From Dasania marina DSM 21967 (lineage in GTDB: Bacteria > Pseudomonadota > Gammaproteobacteria > Pseudomonadales > Dasaniaceae), in the NCBI RefSeq assembly GCF_000373485.1, contig NZ_KB891589.1, positions 2,412 to 66,411 of the forward strand: a DNA stretch of 64,000 nt. Reading direction: 5' to 3'. Position numbers and translations under genes: made by a program. The notes beneath the pieces are model-generated. The model worked only from the letters and a program-made list of their open reading frames with translations. It searched no databases and had not been told where the DNA came from. Position 1 is the first letter of the stretch. The number at the start of each line of letters is the position of its first letter. This document shows positions 28,016-36,659 of this stretch, in pieces.

Positions 28016-29050
28016 ATGGAATTAATTGATCGTGTGCGTGGTTGTTTGCTCGCTGGGGCTATTGGCGATGCCCTCGGTGCGGGCATTGAATTTATGGCTA
28101 TTGATGGCATTCGCGAAGAGTATGGCATTGAAGGCATAACGGATTTTATACCCTGCTATGGTGTGCCTGTGGCGATAACCGACGACACCCAAATGACGTT
28201 GTTTACCGCGGAAGGCCTATTGCGATACCTTGTGTTGTCTCAGTTGGATAATAAGTCAGATATTGTATCGGTGCTACATCAGGCCTATTTACGTTGGTTA
28301 CACACACAGGGAAGGGGGCCATCGATAAATATTTGTCGTGATGGTTGGTTAATTGCTGAACAAGGTTTATGGCATCAGCGAGCACCGGGAATGACATGTT
28401 TAGATGCGTTGCAAACCAGTACTTATTTAGGTCAGTTGGCGTCGAATGATAGCAAAGGTTGCGGCGCTGTTATGCGTATGGCGCCATTAGGCTTGGTACC
28501 TAGCTTAGAAGGCAAATTTAAGGTTGCCTGTGATGCTGCACGGTTAACCCATGCTCACGCAAGTGGCTACCTGGCCGCAGGTGCCTTGGCAATGATGGTT
28601 GAGGCGATTGTTGCTGGCAATAATTTGCAGCATGCAATTGAAATAGCTATGGGGCGGGTTGGGCAAGATAATGACAGCGCAGAGCTTATTGCTGCCGTGG
28701 GTAAAGCAGTGGCATTGGCAGTAACGGGTAAAGCACCTTGCCCCGAGCTCGTAGAAACATTAGGGGCGGGCTGGATTGCCGAAGAGGCATTGGCCATTAG
28801 CGTTTACTGCGCGTTGATGGCAAAAGATATGCGGCATGGCCTGTTGCTAGCGGTGAACCATAGTGGTGATAGCGATAGTACCGGTTCGATTACGGGCAAT
28901 ATCCTGGGGGCTCTCTGGGGAGAGCAGGCTATCCCCTGCAATTGGTTACAGCGTTTGGAGTTGCGAGAGGTTATTACTCAAGTTGCTGATGACTTGAGGG
29001 CTGTGGCATCAAGTATTACTGATGATCTTATGACGCGTTACCTAGGATAA
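28016..29050 (+). CDS. ADP-ribosylglycohydrolase (DraG family)
   Basis: A 344-residue protein with the full set of DraG/ARH motifs: CLLAGAIGDALGAGIEF, TDDTQMTLFTAEG, SKGCGAVMRMAPLGL, THAHASGYLAAGALA, and NHSGDSDSTGSITGNILGALWG with the Mg-binding Asp residues. It removes ADP-ribose from proteins or small molecules. Following the NrtR-like regulator and its operon by only 70 bp, it connects this cluster to ADP-ribose metabolism. It may be the last gene of that operon; no terminator is visible in the 70-bp gap. Confidence 0.92.
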   Translation: MELIDRVRGCLLAGAIGDALGAGIEFMAIDGIREEYGIEGITDFIPCYGVPVAITDDTQMTLFTAEGLLRYLVLSQLDNKSDIVSVLHQAYLRWLHTQGRGPSINICRDGWLIAEQGLWHQRAPGMTCLDALQTSTYLGQLASNDSKGCGAVMRMAPLGLVPSLEGKFKVACDAARLTHAHASGYLAAGALAMMVEAIVAGNNLQHAIEIAMGRVGQDNDSAELIAAVGKAVALAVTGKAPCPELVETLGAGWIAEEALAISVYCALMAKDMRHGLLLAVNHSGDSDSTGSITGNILGALWGEQAIPCNWLQRLELREVITQVADDLRAVASSITDDLMTRYLG

Positions 29051-29090
29051 TTAGCTTTTTTGCTATGAGCAGGGGCGCTGATGTTATTAG

Positions 29091-29125
29091 GGCTTATATG
29101 TTTGGTTAGTACAAGCACATAAGCC
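29091..29125. terminator. Possible hairpin between convergent genes
   Basis: GGCTTATATG at 29091-29100 and CACATAAGCC at 29116-29125 form a 10-bp stem with one mismatch. No T-run follows on either strand, so it may be a factor-dependent end or just a palindrome between two converging genes. Confidence 0.35.
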
Positions 29126-29188
29126 TCCTCTGAAGTTATTAATTGATCCTTAACTTCTTCCGCATTGAAAATTCGGCTTCTTAAACTA

Positions 29189-29737
29189 TTAGGTGAGCTC
29201 GCCTATACGATTAAACGCAAAGTTTAGATGTGGGGCTGGGTTGAAATGATAGCCATCAATGGTGCCAAAATAATTCTCTCTGCGTGAACGCATGTCATCA
29301 CTATAAAAGTGTTCGCGATGCGCAGCTATTAATTGCGTTATTAGCTGTTTTTGCTCTGGCCAATTTAGTTGCTCAATGTCCTGGGGGAGTTTGAGGCTAG
29401 TAGCGGCACCTCTTGCAAAATAGGGCACGTTAACGCCTCGTAGTGCAGGTGGCACAGTGTTAAATGCTGCTGTTAGCTTGGGTGAGTGTTTCTCTTGTTC
29501 TTCCAGCGTTTTTCTTTGTTGGCTATGACTAATGGCTGCCGATATGGCGTGCATGGTTATGCCTGCGTTAAGTAGCGCGATAATAGCCGTTTGTGTGATT
29601 TCGCCTGTATCAATAAGCTTGGCTAGCTTGTTTAAGGCGTGGGTAGGGCGTTGGCTAGCTGTAACCTCAACATAGTGATGGCGTGCGCATTTACTGTGGT
29701 AAAAGGTTTTGTAGAGTAGTTCTGAAGTGGCGTACAT
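29189..29737 (-). CDS. Hypothetical protein (182 aa)
   Basis: No family recognised. The product has a histidine- and cysteine-containing N-terminus (FYHSKCARHHYVEV), a helical middle, and a C-terminus with YFGTIDGYHFNPAPH. No signal peptide or membrane helix is visible. It is convergent with the ADP-ribosylglycohydrolase gene and stands alone. A gap of about 280 bp upstream probably holds its promoter and that of the next plus-strand gene. Confidence 0.65.
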   Translation of the reverse strand: MYATSELLYKTFYHSKCARHHYVEVTASQRPTHALNKLAKLIDTGEITQTAIIALLNAGITMHAISAAISHSQQRKTLEEQEKHSPKLTAAFNTVPPALRGVNVPYFARGAATSLKLPQDIEQLNWPEQKQLITQLIAAHREHFYSDDMRSRRENYFGTIDGYHFNPAPHLNFAFNRIGELT

Positions 29738-30016
29738 ATTGATGTCCTGTTTAGCAAATTTTATAAAGCGCCTGCAATTGGGTTGTTAAATCAGCGCGAG
29801 AGGCAACAGGCTACCGGTATTTTACGAGCCCTTCAAGTATTCGCTGGATGCGATGTGCCTGAAAACACGACATATCGATTTATACAGTGATTGATTAAAC
29901 CCATATAGTGTTGCAATCTACACGGTTGGCTAAATTTATTTCTTTTCTATTGTCGATAAGCCAACCATGTTTCTAAGGGAAGTGTTCTGGCAATACCTGC
30001 TCGATAGGGAGTTGTT

Positions 30017-30430
30017 ATGAATAAGCTAAAAAAGATACAAAAGACCAAGCGACAAGCGTTGTATCAAGGCTTGTCTGAAAATGAAAAGGCTGTACTAGAC
30101 AGCAATATCGCCACCGCAAAACATATATGGGCTGAAGTGGATGCAGAGCATAGCAAGTTGTTTAGTGAAGAGTTTGACCATACCTTTGATGACCATGCTG
30201 ATTGTAATCGCCGGGGTCAGGGCGTGAACCCTATGAGCGAAGAATATATAGAGAGGGTTGCTGAAAAGCGTTTGGCCTTGGGCGTCAGCCCTTTAAGCGA
30301 GAACGGTATGTCAATTGATGGATCGAGTTTGCGCTATACCCTCAATAAAGTGCTTACAGAGCGAAAACAAGGGGGTAGGCCAGTGCTAAGCATGGAGCTG
30401 TTAATTGAACTTAAAGCCGCTGGAATCTAA
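30017..30430 (+). CDS. Hypothetical protein (137 aa)
   Basis: ATG follows GGGAG at about 30008. The product is charged and mostly helical, with a His/Asp-rich patch (FDHTFDDHADCNRRGQG) near residues 54-71. No known family is recognised. It starts a run of small plus-strand genes; the next one begins 60 bp downstream. Confidence 0.6.
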   Translation: MNKLKKIQKTKRQALYQGLSENEKAVLDSNIATAKHIWAEVDAEHSKLFSEEFDHTFDDHADCNRRGQGVNPMSEEYIERVAEKRLALGVSPLSENGMSIDGSSLRYTLNKVLTERKQGGRPVLSMELLIELKAAGI

Positions 30431-30489
30431 GTACGTCGACTTATTATGGCTGTATTGGGTGGAAATTTTAGCTGCAAAAGGAGTATGCG

Positions 30490-30975
30490 ATGAATAATGA
30501 GCAATATAACAATGATGATAATGCCGATCCTAGGGTCGTATGGGGCGAGAAGAAAAGCTTTTTGGATGTCTTTGGCGCTTTAGTGGTATTTGGCCCGGAT
30601 AAAGTGACGGTTATAGATACCGTCAATCAAGAAGAAGTAGCCCAGTATCCCATCCATACTGTAACCGAATTGTTGAGTGTTAATAGTTTTAGGCTACAAA
30701 GTAATGAGCAAGCATTGATTTCCCGAGCTATAAATTCTCTAACTTTTGATCGAATCATTCCCTATGTGGGGGCGTGGGAGACTAATAGCTTTGAAGGGGT
30801 TAATATGATGGGGTTGACAATTAGTGAAGCCATTAGCTTAACGTTTGTTTTTGTTAATGGCGCGCTGGAGTCATGGATAGGTTTTGAAATGGCATTTGAG
30901 AAGCCTGGTTCTAGTTATTATGTGAAGAATAATCAATATGCCAGCGCAACTGTTTTTCCAGATAAAGATGATTAA
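30490..30975 (+). CDS. Hypothetical protein (161 aa)
   Basis: A soluble protein of 161 residues with an asparagine-rich start (MNNEQYNNDDNAD) and beta-rich patterning afterwards. GGAG lies about nine bases upstream of the ATG. No motif recognised. It lies between a small hypothetical gene and the metallophosphoesterase gene. Confidence 0.6.
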   Translation: MNNEQYNNDDNADPRVVWGEKKSFLDVFGALVVFGPDKVTVIDTVNQEEVAQYPIHTVTELLSVNSFRLQSNEQALISRAINSLTFDRIIPYVGAWETNSFEGVNMMGLTISEAISLTFVFVNGALESWIGFEMAFEKPGSSYYVKNNQYASATVFPDKDD

Positions 30976-31066
30976 AGGTTAGATTATCGATAAAGGTAAG
31001 CGCATTTATGGTTGATGTTGAATAGTTAGCTGATGTTAACTGGATAAAAAAATATTAAGGATAGAT

Positions 31067-32005
31067 ATGATTAAAAATGAAAGCGAGCAATACGATATTA
31101 TTGGCGATATTCATGGCCATGGTGATGAGTTGATAAAATTACTTGAGCATATGGGTTATCAGCTTAGTGAGAGTGGTTACTGTCATCCAAACCGTAAAGT
31201 TATCTTTCTAGGTGATTTTATTGATAGAGGGGAGCAACTTAGGCAACATCAGAGGTTATTAAATGTTGTTATGCCTATGGTTAATAACGGCCATGCTTTA
31301 GCGGTAATGGGAAATCATGAGTTTAACGCGCTGGCTTTTCATACCAAGCATGAAGGTGAGCCTTTAAGGTCACACACTGTTAAAAATATTGAGCAGCACC
31401 AAGCTTTCCTTAATGAGTATCAGGATGAGCCAGCCTTAAAACAAACCGTTCTCGACTTCTTTTGGGAGCTGCCTATTTGGTTGGAACTCGATGGCTTGAG
31501 GGTCATTCATGCTTGTTGGCATGATGAGCATATTAAAACAATGAAGGATATTGCGCCCAAGCGTAAGTTGACCCACGAGATATTGGTTGAAGCTTCAACG
31601 GAAGGTACTGCTGCCTATGAAGCTTTAGAAGTGCTACTAAAAGGGATAGAAGTTGAATTGCCTGAAGGGATTATTTTTAAAGATAAAGGCGGCCATGAGC
31701 GCACAGCGGTAAGAGTGCAATGGTGGAATAACGGCGGCACTAAGCTAGGAGATATAACTGCACCTACGGATATTGATATTGGTGACGCAGCCGATCTACC
31801 CATACCAGAACATGTACGACAATACTGCTCCGATGCTCCGCCATGCTTTATTGGCCATTACTGGCTGAAAGGCGAGCCCGCTCCGCTCGCACCTAATGTG
31901 GCATGCTTGGATTATTCTATTGCGAAAGAGGGTAAGTTAGTGGCGTATCGCTGGGATGGTGAACATAAGCTGGTAAGTCATCATTTTAGTTATGTTGAAA
32001 ACTAG
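31067..32005 (+). CDS. Metallophosphoesterase (PrpE/Ser-Thr phosphatase-like)
   Basis: A 312-residue calcineurin-like enzyme with YDIIGDIHGHGDEL, VIFLGDFIDRG, VMGNHEFNALAFH, and later HACWHDEH and GHYWLKGEP. These supply the two-metal site of the PPP/PrpE group, which includes diadenosine polyphosphate hydrolases and protein phosphatases. AAGGAT precedes the ATG. Since no substrate-specific element is recognised, I call only the superfamily. It might act on nucleotides related to the nearby ADP-ribose genes, a speculation from proximity. Confidence 0.88.
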   Translation: MIKNESEQYDIIGDIHGHGDELIKLLEHMGYQLSESGYCHPNRKVIFLGDFIDRGEQLRQHQRLLNVVMPMVNNGHALAVMGNHEFNALAFHTKHEGEPLRSHTVKNIEQHQAFLNEYQDEPALKQTVLDFFWELPIWLELDGLRVIHACWHDEHIKTMKDIAPKRKLTHEILVEASTEGTAAYEALEVLLKGIEVELPEGIIFKDKGGHERTAVRVQWWNNGGTKLGDITAPTDIDIGDAADLPIPEHVRQYCSDAPPCFIGHYWLKGEPAPLAPNVACLDYSIAKEGKLVAYRWDGEHKLVSHHFSYVEN

Positions 32006-32007
32006 CT

Positions 32008-32214
32008 GTGTATCTGATCATTAATTTATTACTGTTGCCATTTCGTGTGGCTTGGAATGTTTTTGTAACGGTATTAATTTTATACTGTTTTTTGCTTTGG
32101 TTCGGCTTTATCTTCGGTTCTGTAATTGGCGTAATACTGATTTTGATTTTTGCGCCGCATCTGTTTTTATTACCGATGTTGCTATTACCAATGTATGCCG
32201 AGATGTGGAACTAA
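32008..32214 (+). CDS. Small hydrophobic membrane protein
   Basis: A GTG start two bases after the phosphoesterase stop. Nearly the whole 68-residue product is hydrophobic and would form two membrane helices (about 10-35 and 36-60), ending MLLPMYAEMWN. It is likely translationally coupled to the phosphoesterase. Function unknown. Confidence 0.55.
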   Translation: MYLIINLLLLPFRVAWNVFVTVLILYCFLLWFGFIFGSVIGVILILIFAPHLFLLPMLLLPMYAEMWN

Positions 32215-32610
32215 CGGCTAATATCACATTACATATTTAAAGTTGGCGGAGCTATTTTAACCTTGAGGATAGAGGGTTAAATGGATATCGGAAGGTTCTA
32301 ATGAATTATAAAAATAACCAGCTATTAATAGCTGGAGAAAAATCACATTGGTATTTTTGTTGCCCTATGTAATTGGATGAGTTGCAAGCAACTGATGGCT
32401 CAGCAGTAAGGTATTACAAGCTGTGTCAAAAGTCAGTGGAGTAAATTACTATGAAGTTCAAAAGCATTCGTGGCTTATAAGGGAGGCTCAGGTGATAAGG
32501 TGCCACTACCGATTATGTGGGAATAGTGAATGTTGATCTGTACGCTTACGTTAAAAAATATTGGCTGAAATAAGAGGCGAGCGGCCTAGTAATACATAGG
32601 GATAAATTAT
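32215..32610. other. Gene-free stretch with perfect 18-bp palindrome
   Basis: No gene is visible across nearly 400 bp. It contains the perfect palindrome CCAGCTATTAATAGCTGG at 32318-32335, which could be a protein-binding site. Much of the rest has short stop-broken frames that look like decayed coding DNA. Confidence 0.45.
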
Positions 32611-33309
32611 ATGGCTATTTTATGTGATGTCTACTTGCTTGGAATGTTAGCGGTGTCTCTGAGGCTTTTGTATGTCATGCTGTTTAATTTAGATCGTTAT
32701 GATTACAGGTACAATCGCGTTGATATAGCAGTGGTGTTCATTTTATCTAATGTTTTATGGCCACTGTTTTTGCGTAAACCAAGGCTATTGTTTTCTCCTG
32801 AAGATCTATTTAAGCCTGAGTTTTTTGATATGGCGGCGATTACTCGTAACAAAGATAAACTTTTTGAAAATGTACCATTGTGTACAAATACTATTCTTTA
32901 TCGTCAAGGAATAGGGAGATGCTCGACAACGTATGGTGAATTTGTATTTGATGCCGATGATGTTGAAGAGGTTTTAAATAATAAGTTAGTAAAAAACAAA
33001 CATCTCTATTCTAATGACGAAGGTGCGATTGCTTTTTGGCTTAATAGACGGGATAAAAGCAATAATACCGTTTGTGAGGCTCCTCGGCTATGGTCTAGAT
33101 TTTCACTTTTGGCTGATGAGTTGTTAAGAGCTGGTATGGGTAGCGTACGATGTGTTGAGTGCGAGATGTCCATTGATATAAAGACGTTGGTTAAAAATGA
33201 TACCTCTGGTAATCCTGGCTGGAATTTTAATAAATTGGAATGCCCTAATAAGCATTTATTGTTAGAGGTGGAGACTATGCATATTTTGATGCGAAAAGAC
33301 TCTGAATAG
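32611..33309 (+). CDS. Membrane-anchored hypothetical protein (232 aa)
   Basis: The first 55 residues contain two hydrophobic segments (about 5-25 and 38-54); the rest is soluble. A CVEC pair near residue 190 and a later Cys and His suggest a small zinc site. AGGGAT lies upstream of the ATG. No family recognised. It is followed 50 bp later by another hypothetical gene. Confidence 0.6.
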   Translation: MAILCDVYLLGMLAVSLRLLYVMLFNLDRYDYRYNRVDIAVVFILSNVLWPLFLRKPRLLFSPEDLFKPEFFDMAAITRNKDKLFENVPLCTNTILYRQGIGRCSTTYGEFVFDADDVEEVLNNKLVKNKHLYSNDEGAIAFWLNRRDKSNNTVCEAPRLWSRFSLLADELLRAGMGSVRCVECEMSIDIKTLVKNDTSGNPGWNFNKLECPNKHLLLEVETMHILMRKDSE

Positions 33310-33360
33310 TGTAGTTGGGTTTGATTTTGTTCTTCAGCTAGATCTAGGGATTGAGGTCTA

Positions 33361-33906
33361 ATGGCCACAAAGAAAAAGCCTTTAATTGAGCATGAACATA
33401 TTGTTCTGTCCCTAAGGATATTCGATATCTGTGTGGGGGGAGGTATAAATTGTCAAATTTACGATAATAGATATGCAGAAGACTCTACACGGGTATTTGA
33501 GTTTGATCAGCGTATAGAAATTGAGGGCGTTTGTCTTTGGCCTAATGATCGTGAAGGTTCAACGTATATAATAACCTTATACGGTGATGATAGGAATACA
33601 GATTTTAATGTGCAATTAAAAGACTTTCGTGAGCTAGATAAGCATGGCGCTCCAAAATCTCGCAAACGAGGTGATAAATATACGCCTGTTTACAATCCTC
33701 CTGATTCCATTGGCTATATCGACAAGGTGCGTGGTGAAAACTTTTGGTTTACTGCTGTGTGGGTTCCACTGACTGTATCGGGTTCAATTCAGCAGTTGCT
33801 AACTTCAGTTAGTGAGGTCTATATAGATATACATGAGTGCAAGTTAGGACGCAGACGATTTGTTCGTTCGATACATTTTTCAACTAACGATCCTAATGAA
33901 GAATAA
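33361..33906 (+). CDS. Hypothetical protein (181 aa)
   Basis: A soluble beta-rich protein preceded by GAGG at about 33352. It has no known motif; a basic central segment (KSRKRGDKYTP) stands out. It is the last gene before the att-like repeat at 34101 and marks the left edge of the 10-kb block. Confidence 0.6.
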   Translation: MATKKKPLIEHEHIVLSLRIFDICVGGGINCQIYDNRYAEDSTRVFEFDQRIEIEGVCLWPNDREGSTYIITLYGDDRNTDFNVQLKDFRELDKHGAPKSRKRGDKYTPVYNPPDSIGYIDKVRGENFWFTAVWVPLTVSGSIQQLLTSVSEVYIDIHECKLGRRRFVRSIHFSTNDPNEE

Positions 33907-33966
33907 GGGGGGTAATTTTACCCTCAATGCTTTACATGGATAGTTTTGGCTTGAGGGCCGCAAAAC

Positions 33967-34046
33967 AGTGTGCGAATAGTGTGCGAAACAGGAGGCAAAA
34001 ACTGGCAATACTGGGCAATATAGGCTGTTTTTTGCACACTGGAACT
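33967..34046. repeat. GTGTGC words near the att-like site (left)
   Basis: GTGTGCGAA occurs twice at about 33969-33987, and an inverted copy (TTTGCACAC) lies near 34030. Similar words recur at 35602-35632. Clusters of such words near an attachment site are typical of integrase arm-type binding sites. No integrase gene accompanies them in this window. Confidence 0.4.
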
Positions 34047-34100
34047 ATTGTAAGTTATTGATTTATATAGAAACAGGTGGTGAAATAGGGCACTGGCAGT

Positions 34101-34200
34101 GTTGAGGTCAGCGGTTCGATCCCGCTAGGCTCCACCAAGATTACAAAAAAGCCCGCATCAATTGATGTGGGCTTTTTTGTTTCTGCTGTTTAATTTTTGA
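34101..34200 (+). repeat. att-like direct repeat, copy 1: 3' end of tmRNA/tRNA gene
   Basis: The repeat contains a complete T-arm, acceptor 3' strand and CCA: AGCGG-TTCGATC-CCGCT, AGGCTCC, A, CCA, ending at about 34137. The remainder of a tRNA is absent, so this is a displaced 3' fragment. The AGGCTCCACCA end resembles tmRNA (ssrA) genes, a common integration target, better than any tRNA I can recall. A terminator follows. An 8-mismatch copy lies at 44281-44380, exactly 10,180 bp away. Confidence 0.8.
34145..34178. terminator. Bidirectional intrinsic terminator after the tmRNA/tRNA fragment
   Basis: A near-perfect palindrome, centred on CATCAATTGATG with stem arms GCCCGCATCAA and TTGATGTGGGC, is flanked by six As and six Ts. 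It would end transcription on both strands. It is carried along with the att-like repeat and recurs, slightly mutated, at 44325-44358. Confidence 0.85.
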
Positions 34201-34220
34201 ACGTATGCTTTATCCAAATC

Positions 34221-34459
34221 GTCTTACCGGCCCACAAGCCGGTACCCACAATCTTTTACTAGGAACTAGCGACTACAAACTAGCAACTATCCTCTTATCC
34301 CGTCACACCGGGCCCCGACCCGGTATCCACAATCTTTTACTAGGAACTAGCGACTACAAGCTAGCGACTAGCCTCTTATCCCGTCTTACCGGCCCGCGAG
34401 CCGGTATCCACAATCTTTTACTAGGAACTGGCGACTACAAGCTAGCGACTATCCTCTCA
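34221..34459. repeat. Tandem array A: three ~81-bp units
   Basis: Three units begin at 34221, 34302 and 34383, an exact 81-bp period. Each has a GC-rich hairpin such as ACCGGCCCACAAGCCGGT or CCGGGCCCCGACCCGG, followed by CACAATCTTTTACTAGGAACT and an ACTAG-rich stretch. Because 81 is a multiple of three, the array stays open as a 27-residue-periodic frame, but I do not regard that as a gene. Related units recur at 44951-45260. Confidence 0.85.
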
Positions 34460-34491
34460 AAAAGGGCACTGACCCTTTTAACTTGACCCTG

Positions 34492-35094
34492 TTAACTTTT
34501 TTTAAGTAAAGATTTATAAATCAACTCCTCAGCCTCTATCATCGTTTTTATATTATGCTTTACTGCCTGGTTGTAGAGTTTATTAATTAATAACCACTTT
34601 TCATTATCCGCTTCAGCAACTATGAATTTTTTGAAGCTAGATAATTTCAGCTGCTTAACCATCAGTAAGGTAATGGCCTGCGCTAGAGAGGGATTGTCGC
34701 CCCAGTGAAGAAACGCGCTGAGCCTGTCTTTGATAACATCTTCAACTTTCAAAATGGGGATTTGCACATTGTTATGTGTATAAGAGCTTATTTCCGTGAT
34801 TAGCTCATCACCAACATAAAGTGGTGCCGGTGGAAATTCGACGCTGATATCTGTGGTTTCATTGACAAATATTCTGCCATCTTTTTGAAAACCGATTTCA
34901 GCCATGATATTTTTTAGCTGGTCGGCGCTTTCGTAACCGGTGTCGACCATATCGATATCGTTGGTGAGGTAAAGGTTTTCGGTATAAACCTCTACAGCTA
35001 AGCCACCCACTAAAACGGCTCGCACGTTATTTGTTTTCAGATGTTTAGAAACCAGGGCCGCTAGGTCTAGTAGGGAATATCCCGAGTAATCCAT
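34492..35094 (-). CDS. Nucleotidyltransferase-like protein (AbiEii-type toxin candidate)
   Basis: A 200-residue protein with a minimal nucleotidyltransferase signature: AVLVGGLAVEVYT followed by LTNDIDMVD, and a later ISVEFPPAPLYVG strand carrying the third acid. The C-terminal half is helical. Members of this superfamily act as toxins in AbiE-type (type IV) toxin-antitoxin systems by modifying tRNA. Its ATG overlaps the stop of the winged-helix gene by one base (TAATG on the minus strand), which is the expected antitoxin-first order. The array of tandem repeats lies immediately downstream. Confidence 0.72.
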   Translation of the reverse strand: MDYSGYSLLDLAALVSKHLKTNNVRAVLVGGLAVEVYTENLYLTNDIDMVDTGYESADQLKNIMAEIGFQKDGRIFVNETTDISVEFPPAPLYVGDELITEISSYTHNNVQIPILKVEDVIKDRLSAFLHWGDNPSLAQAITLLMVKQLKLSSFKKFIVAEADNEKWLLINKLYNQAVKHNIKTMIEAEELIYKSLLKKS

Positions 35095-35468
35095 TAGTCA
35101 TTAACCCTCTCTCTAACATTAATGATGGGCTTGCGTTTGGCCCTGGGTTTTATGCGGTTCATGATTAGGCTCTGCGCAATATTTTTTGGATAGAGGGCTA
35201 GGGTCGATCTCAATAACTCTTCCAGTACGCTATAGAGTGGGGCACGGGTATTTAGCTGGTAGACTCTGGATCTACCAACCAGTTTGCTTACAACAATGCC
35301 ATCGTCTTCCATAGCATTCAACTGATTGACAATGGGCGTTACCGGGCATTGATAGAAGTCAGCAATAGCCTTGGCGTAACCTTCTTTTCTTGTAAAAAGA
35401 TAAAGCAGGGCCTTTTCCTGGCTCTCGGCTTTCAGTATCCCTTTGGCAATAAACATAGCAAATCTCAT
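35094..35468 (-). CDS. Winged-helix regulator (antitoxin candidate)
   Basis: A 124-residue protein with a winged-helix core at about residues 15-70 (KEGYAKAIADFYQCPVTPIVNQLNAME, then VGRSRVYQLN) and a basic C-terminus. The arrangement, a small DNA-binding protein directly upstream of and overlapping a nucleotidyltransferase gene, matches antitoxin-toxin pairs. It probably represses its own promoter in the 35469-35530 region, although I see no clean palindrome there. Confidence 0.7.
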   Translation of the reverse strand: MRFAMFIAKGILKAESQEKALLYLFTRKEGYAKAIADFYQCPVTPIVNQLNAMEDDGIVVSKLVGRSRVYQLNTRAPLYSVLEELLRSTLALYPKNIAQSLIMNRIKPRAKRKPIINVRERVND

Positions 35469-35596
35469 AGACTACAATGTGGTTTATATAAACTAATAAT
35501 TGGTTAATATAGACTGGGTGTTGGTAGATGTAAAGTATGCAGAAATAGCATAGTCTTGAGCTCTAATTAGTAGCAGTGATTAGGGCATATAGTGGT

Positions 35597-35680
35597 TAAA
35601 TCCGTGTGCACATAGTGTGCACATAGTGTGCGAAAAATTAGGCGCTAGCTGGCGCTAGTAGGCAAATAAGGCGTTTCTCG
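35597..35680. repeat. GTGTGC words and GGCGCTAG repeat (right)
   Basis: GTGTGCACATA occurs in tandem at about 35602-35623 and is followed by GTGTGCGAAAA. GGCGCTAG then occurs twice at about 35641-35658. The GTGTGC words match those next to the att-like site at 33969. They look like leftover integrase or excisionase binding sites. Confidence 0.4.
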
Positions 35681-35829
35681 ACACTACACTGGCTGTAAGC
35701 GCTTGATTGATAGGGTCATTGTGGCTGTGGTTGTGGTTGCGGATGACGCTGGCAGCGTGGGGCAGCGGTTCACCAGGTGCAAAGCGACGCAGATACCCAA
35801 TGCACTTAGTTATTATAATTGCTGTCGTG

Positions 35830-35994
35830 GGGCTAGCCTCTAAGTCCAGCTTTTACCGGGTATTGAAAGCTGCCAATATGTTGCATCAGCGTGGTAAAGC
35901 AAAGACAAGAAACGTACATAAAATTCCAGCCAGTTATACGGCTAAAAAAGTAAATAAAATTCTTAACACCAAGCCAAAGGCATCAAGGGCTTGA
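35830..35994 (+). pseudogene. IS3-family transposase fragment (OrfB)
   Basis: The frame reads LASKSSFYRVLKAANMLHQ followed by RGKAKTRNVHKIPASYTA. This matches the region just before the DDE integrase core of IS3-family OrfB, which usually reads ASESTFYRVLK...HRGRAK...ATGPNQVW. The match is lost after about 45 residues, and the upstream 120 bp in the same frame are not transposase. No inverted repeats or the rest of the element are present. Confidence 0.7.
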
Positions 35995-36659
35995 TGTTGA
36001 TATATTAGCGAAACGAAAAGCGTTGTCTCAACGAAAAAGAAGTGAGCATCCAGAGCAACATAACGAAGCTGCTTAACTATTTAAGCGGCGACTGTCTTGA
36101 ACAACGCCGCTATCGCAGCACGCGGACAAATTTGATCAAGTATTTTCCTCACGTTTACCGGCACGTTAATGCATTCGCCGCAAATATTTCCACGCTCGCT
36201 TGGGATACACTGCAATTTATCAGCTCAGCTCGCGAACATGGCGACGACGGTTGATTCAATATTCACAATATTTAAATTAAATTAACGCGCTACAACAGTT
36301 GTTTCTACAGATCACTGTATTTGTCAGAAAGCTGCGCCAGTGCTTATCGTTACTAGCGTTCTTGATGATTATGAAATGTCAATGCCAAAAATATTGACGC
36401 TCTTTCGCTATGAAAATTGGATTAAGCTCAGGGTTGCAATCAGTCGATAGGGCGCAAGGCCTAATCTATGACTTTACATGCAGTGAAGGAATTGCGAAAT
36501 TACATCAGGCGCTACAGTTACTAAGGGATTCAATTTTTTGGGGCTGGTAGTGAAAAGGTTATTGTTCATAAAGTCTGCCCCGATCTACGGCATCTACGGC
36601 AAAGCATCATAAAACTAATAATATTACTGATAAAAATATACCTGCGGGAGAGTAAATAC
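35995..36659. other. Degraded intergenic region before the TonB receptor gene
   Basis: About 660 bp with only short open frames, the longest about 70 codons at 36042-36254 with no recognisable product. The text looks like eroded mobile-element DNA continuing from the IS3 fragment. A GGGAG ribosome-binding site for the receptor gene lies at about 36645. Confidence 0.4.

Noticed and set aside
34101-34137. Complete tRNA gene
   Set aside because: Only the T-arm, acceptor 3' strand and CCA are present; the upstream bases do not supply an acceptor 5' strand, D-arm or anticodon arm.
34205-34486. Open frame of 93 codons with three repeated 27-residue segments
   Set aside because: It is a by-product of the exact 81-bp tandem repeat. 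The diverged copy of the array does not preserve the frame.
35707-35829. Start of a 95-codon gene containing the IS3 fragment
   Set aside because: The first 40 codons are low-complexity and not transposase-like; the frame merely runs into the fragment.
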